Shown: positions 9,720 to 19,499 of the stretch, piece by piece | How the letters are laid out: each line of letters opens with the position of its first letter | How positions within the stretch are numbered: position 1 is the first letter of the stretch | NCBI GenBank assembly: GCA_019802505.1 | Contig: JAFMOC010000915.1 | Span: forward strand, 1-64,000 | Reading direction: 5' to 3' | Length of the DNA stretch: 64,000 nucleotides | Origin: Corydoras sp. C115 | Lineage: Eukaryota; Chordata; Actinopteri; Siluriformes; Callichthyidae | The notes under the pieces: generated by a model | Told to the model about the DNA's origin: nothing | Database searches by the model: none | The model's input: only the letters and a program-made list of their open reading frames with translations | Made by a program: the position numbers and the translations under genes

Positions 9720-10264
9720 TGTCAGGTTGGGAGGGTTGGGCTCCTCCTCCCTGCCTCCCGTGTATCGGGTTTTCGGCCGCCCTAGGCTTCCGTAGGTAGG
9801 ACCAACCCCTTGGGCAGGGATTGGGCCCTACCGGATCACGTGCGACCTCCTGACTGCATTTGAGGGATTCCGGCCGTGCAGCCAGTAGGTCAGCATTGAG
9901 TTAGTTTGAGCTTTGGCTCAACGTCACGTCGGGTGTTTCGTGTGGTATTGTAATTTTCTATATATTGCAATTATCTATATTTCTCTTTGGGCTCATCTCG
10001 CCCCGCATCCAGCGGCTTTTCCGCCGGTTGCTATTTTAAGGTGCTTTACCGATTACTACACGTTTCGTCGGGTAGTCAGCGGCGTTCCCGCTATCAGTAT
10101 TATTTTGGTTTATTTTCTATTCGCGTTTCCTCCAGCGGCGTTGCCTCTGCGCTTTAGCGAATTAAGCTTGTTGTGTTCGCTTACCTGGTCGCCTGGCTCT
10201 ATCTACTCTCCACCACACCGCGCTGTACCGCCATTTTCCGGTCAGCCCGCCCCAAGCGCTGACA
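9720..10264 (+). repeat. Y1 3' LTR
   Basis: It runs TGTCAGG...GCTGACA over 545 bp. It contains the candidate mRNA start AGGTCAGCATT at 9887 and a late gaattaagc / gcttacctggtcgcctgg region matching Y2. It is preceded not by a purine tract but by a 39-bp stretch that also precedes the Y2 5' LTR (see findings). Confidence 0.85.
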
Positions 10265-10310
10265 CTATACATGAGCTGGTAATTGCTTCCTGTGTTGTTT
10301 AGATTGGAGA

Positions 10311-10439
10311 CAACACAAACACAAACCAATAACAAGATGACGTTAATTAACTAAATAAATACCCACGGAACGTTAATTAACGAGACTAAACAAGACTAAA
10401 ACACAAAACAGGTGAGAGGTGCCCTAGGCACCTCTTACA
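10311..10439 (-). repeat. X2 3' LTR, truncated
   Basis: It matches the U3 half of the 5' LTR at 12790-13142, including the paired acgttaattaac motifs and the terminal palindrome AGAGGTGCC TAG GGCACCTCT. The rest of the LTR is absent. Confidence 0.85.
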
Positions 10440-10726
10440 TTACCCCCGCCCCAGCGGTCGCGCAACGGAGGGACGCGACCAAGAAAAAAAAAACATAACA
10501 GTCCCGGGGGGGGGGGGGGTCCTCCGCCCTCCTTGAGCGCCCTCGGGTGGACGCCCTCTGCGGGTGAGGCGTGCCGAACGCCCTCTGGCTGCAAAGTCAG
10601 GTGGACGCCCACGGCGGATCAGAAGTGGGCCACGCCCTCTGACAGTGTAGTCCGGTGGACGGCTTCGGCGGACGAGGAGTGGGCCACGCCCTCTGGCTGC
10701 AAAGTCAGGTGGACGCCCACGGCGGA

Positions 10727-12100
10727 TCAGAAGTGGGCCACGCCCTCTGGCTGCGTGGTCCGGTGGACGCCCACGTTGGGCGCGGCGAGGCGGACGCCCC
10801 CTGTCGGCGTGGCGAGGCGGACGCCCCCTGGCGGCGTGGCGAGGCGGGCGCCCCCTGGCGGCGTGGCGCGTGGCGTGCGGCCCCTGCTGCTCGGGCTGGG
10901 CGGCGTGCGGTCCTTGCTGCTCGGGCTGGGCGGCGAGCTGCCCCTAGACCTCGGGCTGGGCGGCGTGCTGCCCCTGGACCTCGGGCTGGGCGGCGTGCTG
11001 CCCCTGGACCTCGGGCTGGGCGGCGTGCTGCCCCTGGACCTCGGGCTGGGCGGCGTGCTGCCCCTGGACCTCGGGCTGGGCGGCGTGCTGCCCCTGGACC
11101 TCGGGCTGGGCGGCGTGCGGCCCCTGCTGCTCGAGCTGGGCGGCGTGCGGTCCTTGCTGCTCGGGCTGGGCGGCGTGCGGTCCTTGCTGCTCGGGCTGGG
11201 CGGCGTGCGGCCCCTGCTGCTCGGGCTGGGCAGCGTGACGCCCCCTGGGCTTCGGAACGGGCGGCGTGACGCCCCTGGGCTTCGGTACGGGCGGCGTGAC
11301 GCCCCTGGGCTTCGGTACGGGCGGCGTGACGCCCCTGGGCTTCGGTACGGGCGGCGTGACGCCCCTGGGCTTCGGTACGGGCGGCGTGACGCCCCTGGGC
11401 TTCGGTACGGGCGGCGTGACGCCCCTGGGCTTCGGAACGGGCGGCGTGACGCCCCTGGGCTTCGGAACGGGCGGCGTGACGCCCCTGGGCTTCGGAACGG
11501 GCGGCGTGACGCCCCTGGGCTTCGGAACGGGCGGCGTGACGCCCCTGGGCTTCGGTACGGGCGGCGTGACGCCCCTGGGCTTCGGTACGGGCGGCGTGAC
11601 GCCCCTGGGCTTCGGAACGGGCGGCGTGACGCCCCTGGGCTTCGGAACGGGCGGCGTGACGCCCCTGGGCTTCGGTACGGGCGGCGTGACGCCCCTGGGC
11701 TTCGGTACGGGCGGCGTGACGCCCCTGGGCTTCGGTACGGGCGGCGTGACGCCCCTGGACATGGGTTCTTGTGCTGACAGGACCTCGGCGGGCACGCATG
11801 CTGGCTGGACCTCGGCGGGCACACATGCTGGCTGGACCTTGGCGGGCACGCACGCTGGGCGGACCTCTGCGGGTTCACACCCTGGCAGGACCTTGGGCAC
11901 GCATGCTGGCAGGACCTTGGCGGGCACGCACGCTGGGCGGACCTCTGCGGATTCACACCCTCGCAGGACCTTGGGCACGCATGCTGGCAGGACCTTGGCG
12001 GGCACGCACGCTGGGCGGACCTCTGCGGGTTCACACCCTCGCAGGACCTCGGCGGGCACGCACACTGGGCGGACCTCGGCCGGCACCTCGGGCGCTCCAT
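10727..12100 (-). CDS. Possible spliced X2 product, Arg/Ser/Pro repeats, 457 aa
   Basis: The ATG at 12100 lies directly after a TGTGTGCAG/G acceptor. The frame stays open for 457 codons as GASRRPYRSP and RGSTPPSPRS decapeptides, superficially like RS domains. X1 has an equivalent frame. It could be a real RNA-binding-type product of a spliced message or only a consequence of in-register repeats. Which applies cannot be settled from one genome window. Confidence 0.25.
   Translation of the reverse strand: MERPRCRPRSAQCACPPRSCEGVNPQRSAQRACPPRSCQHACPRSCEGVNPQRSAQRACPPRSCQHACPRSCQGVNPQRSAQRACPPRSSQHVCPPRSSQHACPPRSCQHKNPCPGASRRPYRSPGASRRPYRSPGASRRPYRSPGASRRPFRSPGASRRPFRSPGASRRPYRSPGASRRPYRSPGASRRPFRSPGASRRPFRSPGASRRPFRSPGASRRPFRSPGASRRPYRSPGASRRPYRSPGASRRPYRSPGASRRPYRSPGASRRPYRSPGASRRPFRSPGGVTLPSPSSRGRTPPSPSSKDRTPPSPSSKDRTPPSSSSRGRTPPSPRSRGSTPPSPRSRGSTPPSPRSRGSTPPSPRSRGSTPPSPRSRGSTPPSPRSRGSSPPSPSSKDRTPPSPSSRGRTPRATPPGGARLATPPGGVRLATPTGGVRLAAPNVGVHRTTQPEGVAHF
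10860..12090. repeat. X2 minisatellite, 30- and 27-bp units
   Basis: Blocks run from left to right: gtgcggcccctgctgctcgg units, then gtgctgcccctggacctcgg units, then about 17 near-identical units gcgtgacgcccctgggcttc ggaacggg/ggtacggg (11235-11755), then variants of the 27-bp gcgggcacgcacgctgg block. The homogeneity of the 17-unit run implies recent local expansion. Units are multiples of three. Confidence 0.9.
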
Positions 12101-12254
12101 CCTGCACACAGAACATATACACACCCCCCGCATTGCCCAAACACATTGACATATCAGACGTGGGGAAGACGGACTGGACACACGAGACAGGGGGACACAC
12201 CATGCTCACGCCACATGGATCTACATCTACCCCCCCGAGTGTTGGCTCCGGCAC
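10944..12254 (-). CDS. X2 ORF downstream part, displaced frame
   Basis: This frame contains the X-family middle region (TSDMSMCLGNAGGVYMFCVQDG in pieces) and then PAEV and GVTPPVPKPR repeats. These correspond to the second half of the X1 ORF. It overlaps the upstream X2 ORF (12227-12661) by 28 bp in another frame, so X2 carries a frameshift relative to X1 and X3. Confidence 0.35.
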   Translation of the reverse strand: MPEPTLGGVDVDPCGVSMVCPPVSCVQSVFPTSDMSMCLGNAGGVYMFCVQDGAPEVPAEVRPVCVPAEVLRGCEPAEVRPACVPAKVLPACVPKVLRGCESAEVRPACVPAKVLPACVPKVLPGCEPAEVRPACVPAKVQPACVPAEVQPACVPAEVLSAQEPMSRGVTPPVPKPRGVTPPVPKPRGVTPPVPKPRGVTPPVPKPRGVTPPVPKPRGVTPPVPKPRGVTPPVPKPRGVTPPVPKPRGVTPPVPKPRGVTPPVPKPRGVTPPVPKPRGVTPPVPKPRGVTPPVPKPRGVTPPVPKPRGVTPPVPKPRGVTPPVPKPRGVTPPVPKPRGRHAAQPEQQGPHAAQPEQQGPHAAQPEQQGPHAAQLEQQGPHAAQPEVQGQHAAQPEVQGQHAAQPEVQGQHAAQPEVQGQHAAQPEVQGQHAAQPEV

Positions 12255-12747
12255 CGCCCCTCGCAGCGCGATCCAGACACAGCGCGGTCCGATGCGGGCG
12301 CGTCACGTGACCGCCCCGCGGCACACATACCGCGCTCGGCAGCCGCGCAGCGCGCACGCCGCGACTTAGCACCGCGCCGGCGCGCTCTGCGTCCGGATCT
12401 CGCCACGTGGGGTTTAACAAACTGGACCGGAGCGTCCGTCCAGAACTCCTCAGAGTTGAGGAGGGTCCGTATGGGCAGAATATGCCCATACAGGTACGAT
12501 TCGCCCTCGTCATCGGAGATCGGAACCAAGTCCAAACCCTCCTCAGCGCAGAGCGCTTCGTACCCGTACCTCCACAACCATTCATCATCAGAGTCATAAT
12601 CGTACATAGACATTACATAGTTCGGGCCGTCCTTACGGCTCCGGGACGGAGGACTGCGCATAGCAGCGCACTCGCGGACACGGCGGAACGCGCCGCGAGT
12701 ATGAGGCTATACGCCCCCCGCAAAGAAAAATTTAAAGAAGTGCTTAC
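12102..12747 (-). other. Candidate intron of X2
   Basis: The donor is CCAGAGCCCAG/GTAAGC at 12748/12747 and the acceptor TGTGTGCAG/GATGG at 12102/12101, both on the minus strand. X1 and X3 keep the acceptor, and they keep the donor as CAG/GTAGG. The conserved X ORF lies inside this interval. An unspliced RNA would encode that ORF and a spliced RNA the repeat frame, an arrangement like that of simple retroviruses. Confidence 0.4.
12227..12661 (-). CDS. X-family conserved ORF (copy X2), 144 aa, frameshifted
   Basis: It starts MRSPPSRSRKDG and has the family core: LWRYGYEALCAEEGLDLV, YLYGHILPIRTLLNSEEFW and a basic tail. It stops early after a frameshift at about 12250. Relative to X1 the N-terminus differs by whole residues, not frame-breaking indels. 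The ATG lies about 130 bp inside the 5' LTR, downstream of the splice donor. Confidence 0.5.
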   Translation of the reverse strand: MRSPPSRSRKDGPNYVMSMYDYDSDDEWLWRYGYEALCAEEGLDLVPISDDEGESYLYGHILPIRTLLNSEEFWTDAPVQFVKPHVARSGRRARRRGAKSRRARCAAAERGMCAAGRSRDAPASDRAVSGSRCEGRCRSQHSGG

Positions 12748-12777
12748 CTGGGCTCTGGACTCCCCAAATTTACTAGT

Positions 12778-12787
12778 GGCTGGTTGT
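12778..12787 (-). promoter_or_regulatory. X2 candidate self-priming site
   Basis: On the minus strand ACAACCAGCC, two bases inside the LTR, is fully complementary to GGCTGGTTGT at 12967-12958 in the LTR. That point is 29 nt downstream of a TATTTA box (12996). X1, X3 and T use a different sequence (AAAGACGYGC) at this place, with a correspondingly different LTR partner. Confidence 0.7.
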
Positions 12788-12789
12788 AC

Positions 12790-13142
12790 TGTCACGGTAG
12801 TCTACCTCGGGCAGAAGCGGAAGCGCATCGGACGCGCAACCGCTGCGTAAACACGCGCTGAAGGGAGCCAGGCACGCAGGTAGCGGGAACAGAATTTATT
12901 AAAGGTGCAGTGCACCACAAAACAAGAGGTACGTCAATGACCACGGTGACAACAAACACAACCAGCCCTGATGACAAGAAACAATGAAACTAAATACAAA
13001 CGACACCCGACCACGTGCACAACACAAACCAATAACAAGATGACGTTAATTAACTAAATAAATACCCACGGAACGTTAATTAACGAGACTAAACAAGACT
13101 AAAACACAAAACAGGTGAGAGGTGCCCTAGGCACCTCTTACA
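12790..13142 (-). repeat. X2 5' LTR, complete, 353 bp
   Basis: Plus-strand ends are TGTCACGG...CTCTTACA. It contains the terminal palindrome, paired gttaattaac motifs, a TATTTA box (12996-12991, minus) and the candidate start. Its central part differs from the X1/X3 LTRs while both ends agree, as if U5/R had been exchanged. Confidence 0.85.
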
Positions 13143-14640
13143 TTTACTAACCTTCAGGTTTTAATCAGCTTCTGTTTAAAGACATTATTGATCATAAATC
13201 ATTTAAAACTTAAGTAAAATATCAAAGAGAAATCTCACCTTACTTCAAAAATACACTTTTTTCTCTGCTCCGCTGCTGTTTGGTTGCGTACACTTCACCA
13301 AATGCTACTATGGTTACTGTTGTTACTATGGTTACTATTGTTACTTTGGTTACTATGCTTATGAAGTGTTCAGCTACTCAGTGTCACAGTGACTTGCATG
13401 GGCTTCTATACTTCTATATTCACTTTATGAAGTGACCTGTTTTTATGACAATTTAGGAAATGTTTAAAACTCAGTAACATTAATAAATACACCATAACAA
13501 TTATTCACTAGTATTCACATATTTAGTTTAGAGATTATGTCTGAGCTGGATATTGCTTTATGTTTTGTCTCGTTTAGAGACTATACATGAGCTGGTTATT
13601 GCCTTATTTTTTAATTGGTTTAGAGACTATACCTGAGCTGGTTGTTGCGTTATAATTTATGTTTTGTTATATTAGTTATTGTAACGTTTTACAGTAAAAT
13701 ATCGTGATATGTTTGTAGTATCAGTATATAATACAACAGCAGTATATAATACAACACTTGGCTCATAAGCCACTGTCCTCCTGTGTGTTTTCTTAAAACA
13801 CTGCTATTTGTAATTAAGCTGTTTACTAACCTATAGGTTTTAATCAGCTTCTGTTTAAATACATTATTGGTCATAAATCATTTAAACTTAAGTGTAATAT
13901 CAAAGAAAAATCTCACCTTTCTTCCAAAACACAATTGAACTTAACACAGTGTGTCTGTTCACAGTGTGTCACCAAATGCTACTATGGTAACTATTGTTAC
14001 TATGGTTACTGTAGTTACTTTGGATACTACTTTTATGAAATGTTCAGCTACTCAATGTCACTGTGACTTTCATGGGCTTCTATACTTTGTTTAAAACACA
14101 ATATCATTACTAGTGAATAATAAGTATAATGTTGGTATAGATCAATTTATTATTGATAAATTACAGAGGAACTGGAAAAGGCCCAGGTGTAGGATTGTCC
14201 TCGATCACTTGACTGCTGCTGTATTTGTAAATTGGGACGATCTGGTCCAAAATCCTTTATCTTCTTTTTTTGTAAAAGCATTTCATTTTGATGAAATTTC
14301 AATCTTCAATAGTTAAGGGTGAGTCGAACTAATGAACTGCACTTGAGTTAATGAGTCGATTTGGGAATTGTCCAATCACACGATGCCTAAATAAAATTAA
14401 CCAGCCTCAGATCACATGCTTGCCAAAAGTTTGTATGCCCACATTGGACCAGCACACCCCACATAGGAAGTGTGCACAATGGAGCAATTACATGAATTTA
14501 TTTATTCTTTTAATAAATTATAACATGTCTATTAGACACACAGTACAAATAAATACATTTCTTATTAACTATATTGGAGATCATGATTAATTCAGTTTAA
14601 TATCTAAACAATTTTAAAGGGGGTCCCCAGCGCCCCTTAT
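13143..14640. repeat. Satellite array segment with second variant block
   Basis: Two ordinary monomers (anchors at 13142 and 13823) are followed by the variant block 14095-14880, which matches 4560-5340 closely. No gene is seen. The AT-rich frame at 14113-14316 repeats that of the first block. Confidence 0.8.
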
Positions 14641-15229
14641 GGACCATCCGCCACTGCTTTCTACTCTTTTCTCTCGCAACTTTTCTACTCCCTCTTTCTT
14701 TTGCTTTTGTTTCTCCGTGCTGTCACTCCTTTCGAGAAAATGCCGATAGCCAGTCTAGCCCTTCAGAAAATGTAGTTGTAATATTTCTGTAGTTCTAATT
14801 GCTGTCCTGTAATTATGATCATCACGATTATTGCAAAATCAAGGTTTTACATTAAAATGCTTTGATTATTTTGAAAAACATTGTTTTATTGTCATGGTGT
14901 ATCCCTTACAAAATAATCCTTCAAATGTTGATCAATATCATCATTACTTCCTAATTGTGATGTCTGATGTGTCTATTTCAATTCTTGCACTTCTTTTCGA
15001 TCACAAATTATTTTGATTGTATGTGTGTGTTATTATATATTAGACAGCCCTTTAACATGTTTCTGATTTAACAACCACTAAAATACAGATTAGCTGATTA
15101 GTTAAAACATGAATGTTGGGGCAAAAGTTTGTAAAAGCCACTGCGCTCCAATGGTGAGCGCTCCATGGCTGTGTGATGATTATTCCCAGATTTCGGCACC
15201 AGTGTGATGGTTTCAGGTGACACGAGAAA

Positions 15230-15678
15230 ACAGGCGAGAATTAATAAAAATAGGCTTTATTTTGCCAAACAAGGAAGAAGTGGAAGGAATGATACAAACA
15301 AAACACATGTTGGGCTCCTCTAAATACTGTGACGAGACAGTATATAGTTGGGATTTTTTTCTGATGACAGGGATGGCACCAAACTTCCAACAAGACTCTC
15401 CAACCGCATTCCGCCTCCTTTACTGCACACAGATCAAACAGAATTACAGAGTGTTAATTCCAGGCAGGTGTCACTGTTTACGAGATCTGCATCCCAAGCC
15501 TGCCTCCTGTCTACATGCACCTCCCATCACTCCCTCATGCCAAAATATACATTCAGAATAGAAAATGAATAAAGACGATTTCTTACTTGTTAGTAGCCAT
15601 AAGTGGGGTAGGAGATAGATGACGGATGAAAGTCTGTGATGTATGGATCCAATGAGCCTGGCGGACAGCACGGACATA
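15230..15678 (-). pseudogene. 3'-terminal exon of unidentified gene, copy A
   Basis: The minus-strand acceptor CTTTCTGCTTTTGCAG precedes 15678. The coding part is 89 nt (15678-15590), giving 28 residues with CPCCPPGSLDP near the start and ending SYPTYGY, then TAA. A 3' UTR follows with AATAAA at 15261-15256. Copies B and C have the same boundaries and the same 89-nt length, with only a few substitutions. I do not recognise the protein. It could be part of a functional gene reaching upstream, but the upstream side is broken by an LTR, so I list it as a fragment. Confidence 0.5.
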
Positions 15679-16464
15679 CTGCAAAAGCAGAAAGGAACAC
15701 AGGTTGATTAACTCTTTCAAACAAACTGTGAAGAACAGAAAAAAAAAGTGGATAGTTTTTTCAGCATGATAAGCAGAGTCATATTTGTCTAGAATCCTGT
15801 AATATATAAAAACAATTCCATGTACCATACAGATGCACTTGTATTTCTACAATTCTAGGTTCTAGTCCATCTGTTCACTACATAAATTGCTAGTTCCCTA
15901 GTACTGTAATGATCAGGACCACCACAAAAAGAGTATTATTTGGGTGGTGGATTATTCTCAGCACTGCATTGGTACTGACATGGTGCTGATATGTTAGTAT
16001 GTGCTGCTGGTACTAATGGATTAGACATACACCCTTACTGGGTGCCAATCCATCAGTTTGCACATCTCCCAGATCTGACCTCAAACCTGGATTCCCCACT
16101 AAGCCACCGTGCTAACTGCCAGTAATTTATATTTAATAATATTTTTTGGAGAGGGGCCATCTTTGGAATTTGCATGTTCTCCAATGTCTTCAAGGGTTTA
16201 CGATAAATGACTTATGCTTGGAGTAGATTTTCTTGTTCATTTTCCTATTATCTTATAGGCTTTTGGAAACATTTAAGAGCTATCACACTCTGCAATCAGG
16301 TAGAAACTACTAGATACATAATACACATTAGCATGTGTGTGCAGTGATGAATTGGATAACAGATGAAAGGATGTTACACTGATATTTATGTGATCCTACA
16401 TATTTAATATAATATTTATCTTGATAATTAAAATATAATTGTAAATGTATGAGAGTATAATTAC

Positions 16465-16590
16465 CTGGTACAAACTGAGGAAGATATGATGGAGGATAAA
16501 AGGCATCAGAAGTCATCTGTGTGTCATCAACAAGTCTGTATGGGCTGTGTGGAACCTGTTGTGGATACATAGCACTTGTGCCAGAGGAAC
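16465..16590 (-). pseudogene. Penultimate exon of unidentified gene, copy A
   Basis: A 126-nt phase 1-1 exon, with acceptor ending ATATTTAG before 16590 and donor CCAG/GTAATT at 16465. It encodes SSGTSAMYPQQVPHSPY, VDDTQM and YPPSYLPQFVP. The donor phase fits the terminal exon. Copy C has the same 126 nt with three residue changes. No domain is recognised beyond Pro/Tyr-rich composition. Confidence 0.5.
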
Positions 16591-17070
16591 CTAAATATTG
16601 ACAGGAAATAGAGGCACAACATGAAAAGTGGCACAACATGGAAGCTAGCACTTTACTGCCATCTTGAACAATGCTGTACATGCCTATTTTAGATTTTTGT
16701 CCTATTACCTGTTTCTCACCACAATTTCATGTGTACCACAATTCCGCAAACATTCCTACATACAACGTCATTCCCCTGATAGCAAGCACATTCTTCAGCA
16801 TTCACTAATCCAGAATTGTAGGTTTGAATTGTTCTTGATGTCACTGCTGTGGTGTTTCTTATGATGGCCATATGATTACATAACCACAGACATTTGGGAT
16901 TTGTTATTGTTTAAAAAAGTAAATTTTTTATTTATAAGAGAGTATGAGATAAATGATACATGCAGGAATTTACAAAAAAAGTTCACTGTCAATTTTCCAT
17001 ATTTGTACTAAATGTTTAACTTGTACTCTATAGAAATTTAATTATTTTTCTAAATGGCTGCATGTAAAAC

Positions 17071-19231
17071 TGTAAGAAATCTGGGTTCTGCATCTGTCTC
17101 TCCTGCACGCTCTGCCACTCGCTCTCTTAGCCCCGCCTTCTAGTTTCGCTCTCGCTCCGTCACCAGGTGAGGCTAATTTGTTTGATGGGTCGTTTACCTT
17201 ATTTAAGCTCTGGGGACGAATCAGACTTATTTAACACGGGACGAATCGCGAAGTATTGTCCCTGTTATTCATACATACATTCATACATTGGCTGCTATTC
17301 TCTCTGCTTTGTGTCTCGTAGTATATCTGGTCTTGGTGAGTGCGTGTCTGTTTATGTTAGCTGTGTGTTAGCATCTGCGCCCTCACTTCCGTGTTTAGGT
17401 TAGTCTCTGTCGTTGTATGAGTGAACGTCTGTGTTTTTCTGTGATCGCTCCCCGGTGTTTGTCTAATCCTCTTTCTGTTTTCAGTGTTCATCCTGTCCCT
17501 AGTGTCCTGCGTCCCGGGAGCGATCGCTGTCTGTCCGCTCAGGTGGTTCGGCTTCGGCCGGGTGGGGCGGAGTTCGCGCTCACCCTAGCCTGCTCCGCTG
17601 GCGCGCCACCACCTGAGGGCGTCCGTGTCTCAGTGTTCACTCAGCATACTAACGGTTCCCTTCTTTTTACTAATACTCTCTATCTCGGTGAACTAACGTT
17701 ATTTCCTTCCCTGTGCACTAACACCTTTGCTGTCTTCCCATCCCTTGTTTGTCTCAGTCTGGTTCCGAGCCGTCCGTCGTCCCGTGTAGTTCACCGCACC
17801 TCTTTGCGCACTTTCTACACGCTTTCTTCCTTCAGGTTTTTGTCTAACACTCCCTCTGACACGCCTGTTCTTTCTGTCTTAGGTTTTGTTATTTTGTCTA
17901 TCCTAGACACACTCACTAGTCGTTTCTGCTTCTTAATAATAATAATAATAATAATACATTTTATTTCATAGGCGCCTTTCTGACACTCAAGGACACCTTA
18001 CAGTTTACAATTGGATATAAAAAAAAATAATGATAATAATAATAATAAATAAAATAATAAATTATGACAACATTAAAACAATTTAACAAAAGAAGACAGA
18101 ATAAAACAATTATAGGGCATATGCAGTTTTAAAAAGATGGGTTTTCAATGAGGACATGAATAGTGAGGGTGAGTCTATGTTCCGAATGTGTGGTGGTAGA
18201 GAATTCCAGAGAGGAGGTGCTGAATGGCTAAAGGCTCTACCCCCCATGGTGGAGAGACGAGCAACGGGAACAGTCAGGTGGATGGAAGAGGAGGATCTGA
18301 GAGCGGGAGGGAGTAGCGATATTAATGAGGTCTGAGAGATATGGAGGAGAGAGATTGTGAATGGCCTTAAAAGTGAGCATCAGGATTTTATAGTCAATGC
18401 GGTATTATGGGAAGCCAGTGAAGCTGTTGCAGGACAGGGGAGATATGCTTAGTAAACGGGGTTCTTGTGATGATGCGGGCAGCTGAATTTTGGACCAGTT
18501 GAAGCTTATGAAGGGATTTTTGGGGAAGACCAGAGAGAAGAGAATTACAGTAATCAAGACGGGATGTCACCAGGCTATGGACAAGGATGGCTGTGGTGTG
18601 TGGGGTGAGGGAGGGGCGGAGGCGGTTGATATTTTGGAGATGAAAGTAAGCAGAGTGAGTGACGTTGTTAATGTGTGATTGGAATGATAGAGTACTGTCG
18701 AGGATGACACCCAGACTCTTGACCTGTACAGAGGGTGCAACAGAGGAGTTGTCAATGTTTATAGAGAAACTGTCAATTTTGGATAGTGATGATTTAGTAC
18801 AAGTAAGGAGAACCTCAGTTTTATCTCCATTCAATTTAAGTGAGTTAGACGTGAACCAGTGTTTGATTTCTGCCAGGCAGTCAGTAAGGTTAGGAGGTGG
18901 GAAGGTAGAGGTGGGTTTTGAAGCAATATAGAGCTGGGTGTCATCCGCGTAGCAGTGAAAAAATTCTTCTCACGCATAGCCAGTGTAGGGTTCTCTTTCT
19001 ACAGCGTAATTATATCTGTGTGCTTTGTTTTGTTTTGTTATTGGTTTGGCTCGGTGTTGTGCTCTGCCCAGTCCTCCGTCCAGGTTCCACGCCCCGGCCT
19101 GGGTCCAGTTGGCAACGCCCCCCTCGCACAATCCTCATCCTGCACTACCCTACCTCTGCCTTGCTTTTCAATAAATACCCTTTGTTCTGCATCCTCGTCT
19201 CCAGACCAATCCTTACAAACTATTTGTGACA
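17071..19231 (+). mobile_element. Solo LTR of Gypsy-2 family, split by an L2 tail
   Basis: It begins TGTAAGAAATC and ends TTGTGACA, with 5-bp duplication aaaac on both sides (17066-17070 and 19232-19236). It aligns with the reverse complement of the Gypsy-2 LTR at 19948-21056: CACCAGGTGAGGCTAATTTG, ACCACCTGAGGGCGTCCG-type and CCTGGGTCCAGTTGGCAACG segments. About 1.0 kb in the middle (17935-18957) is a foreign L2 insertion, leaving an LTR of about 1.1 kb. Confidence 0.85.
17935..18957 (-). mobile_element. L2-type LINE, 3' fragment
   Basis: The minus-strand frame 18834-18394 carries the C-terminal part of an L2 reverse transcriptase (HSLVTSRLDYCNSLLSGLP, LQLVQNSAARIIT, LQQLHWLP), then decays. 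The element ends at an (AAT)n tail at 17935-17955 next to the typical gcgcctttctgacactcaag 3' end. It is 5'-truncated, as usual for LINEs, and inserted into the solo LTR. Confidence 0.85.
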
Positions 19232-19236
19232 AAAAC

Positions 19237-19499
19237 ACATATGCTGCATTGCATTGTTAAGAAAATTAAGAAAATGATCTACATGCCTCCAATCTGTTGT
19301 GAGTAACAGCAAATTCACAGTTCTATTGAATGTACTATCTCATATAGCACTGTTTTTCTGTGAGTACTAGTCATTATGCTATTGTGTGTTCCAGACAGTA
19401 ATCCATTGTTCTGCTGTGTGTACTAGTGTAGTAATGATATCAGAATTTAACTTTGATAGTGATACTAATTGCTTATTGCAGTAACCTAATCTGAAAACA
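19237..19499. other. Unassigned AT-rich sequence
   Basis: After about 20 bp shared with copy C (acatatgctgcattgcattg) this stretch matches nothing else in the window that I can see, and has no gene. Confidence 0.5.

Larger units (their letters stand above)
7098..10264 (+). mobile_element. Y1: non-autonomous LTR element with minisatellite interior
   Basis: It is bounded by TGTCAGG...GCTGACA LTRs (7098-7445 and 9720-10264) and flanked by the 5-bp duplication ctata (7093-7097 and 10265-10269), which occurs once in an intact satellite monomer. The interior has a leader with a splice donor, blocks of gttagc-type repeats, repeated tccacggaggacccg units, a conserved ORF (8655-9707) and a 21-bp minisatellite. 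There is no pol. Y2 (24872-28989) is a second copy and Y3 (57200-59260) a decayed one. Confidence 0.85.
10311..13142 (-). mobile_element. X2: non-autonomous LTR element
   Basis: Minus orientation. The 5' LTR is complete (12790-13142), and the 3' LTR is cut to 129 bp (10311-10439), joined directly to satellite ending attggaga. The purine tract GGGGCGGGGGTAA (minus strand, ending 10440) precedes the 3' LTR. No target duplication is visible, and about 250 bp of the expected satellite is missing between the flanks, so a deletion removed the left end. Confidence 0.85.
14640..17070 (-). repeat. Gene-fragment duplication, copy A
   Basis: This stretch aligns with 60580-63415 (copy C) and in part with 42450-44076 (copy B). 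It contains the two 3'-most exons of an unrecognised gene on the minus strand, with intron and flanking sequence. It is interrupted at 17070 by a solo LTR and resumes after 19236 (acatatgctgcattgcattg) for about 20 bp. Upstream exons are not identifiable here. Confidence 0.65.

Noticed and set aside
10424..10520. Short G and C homopolymer runs near 10508 and 44147 as possible regulatory sites
   Set aside because: They sit beside the purine tract of X elements. Homopolymer length here may be a sequencing artefact.
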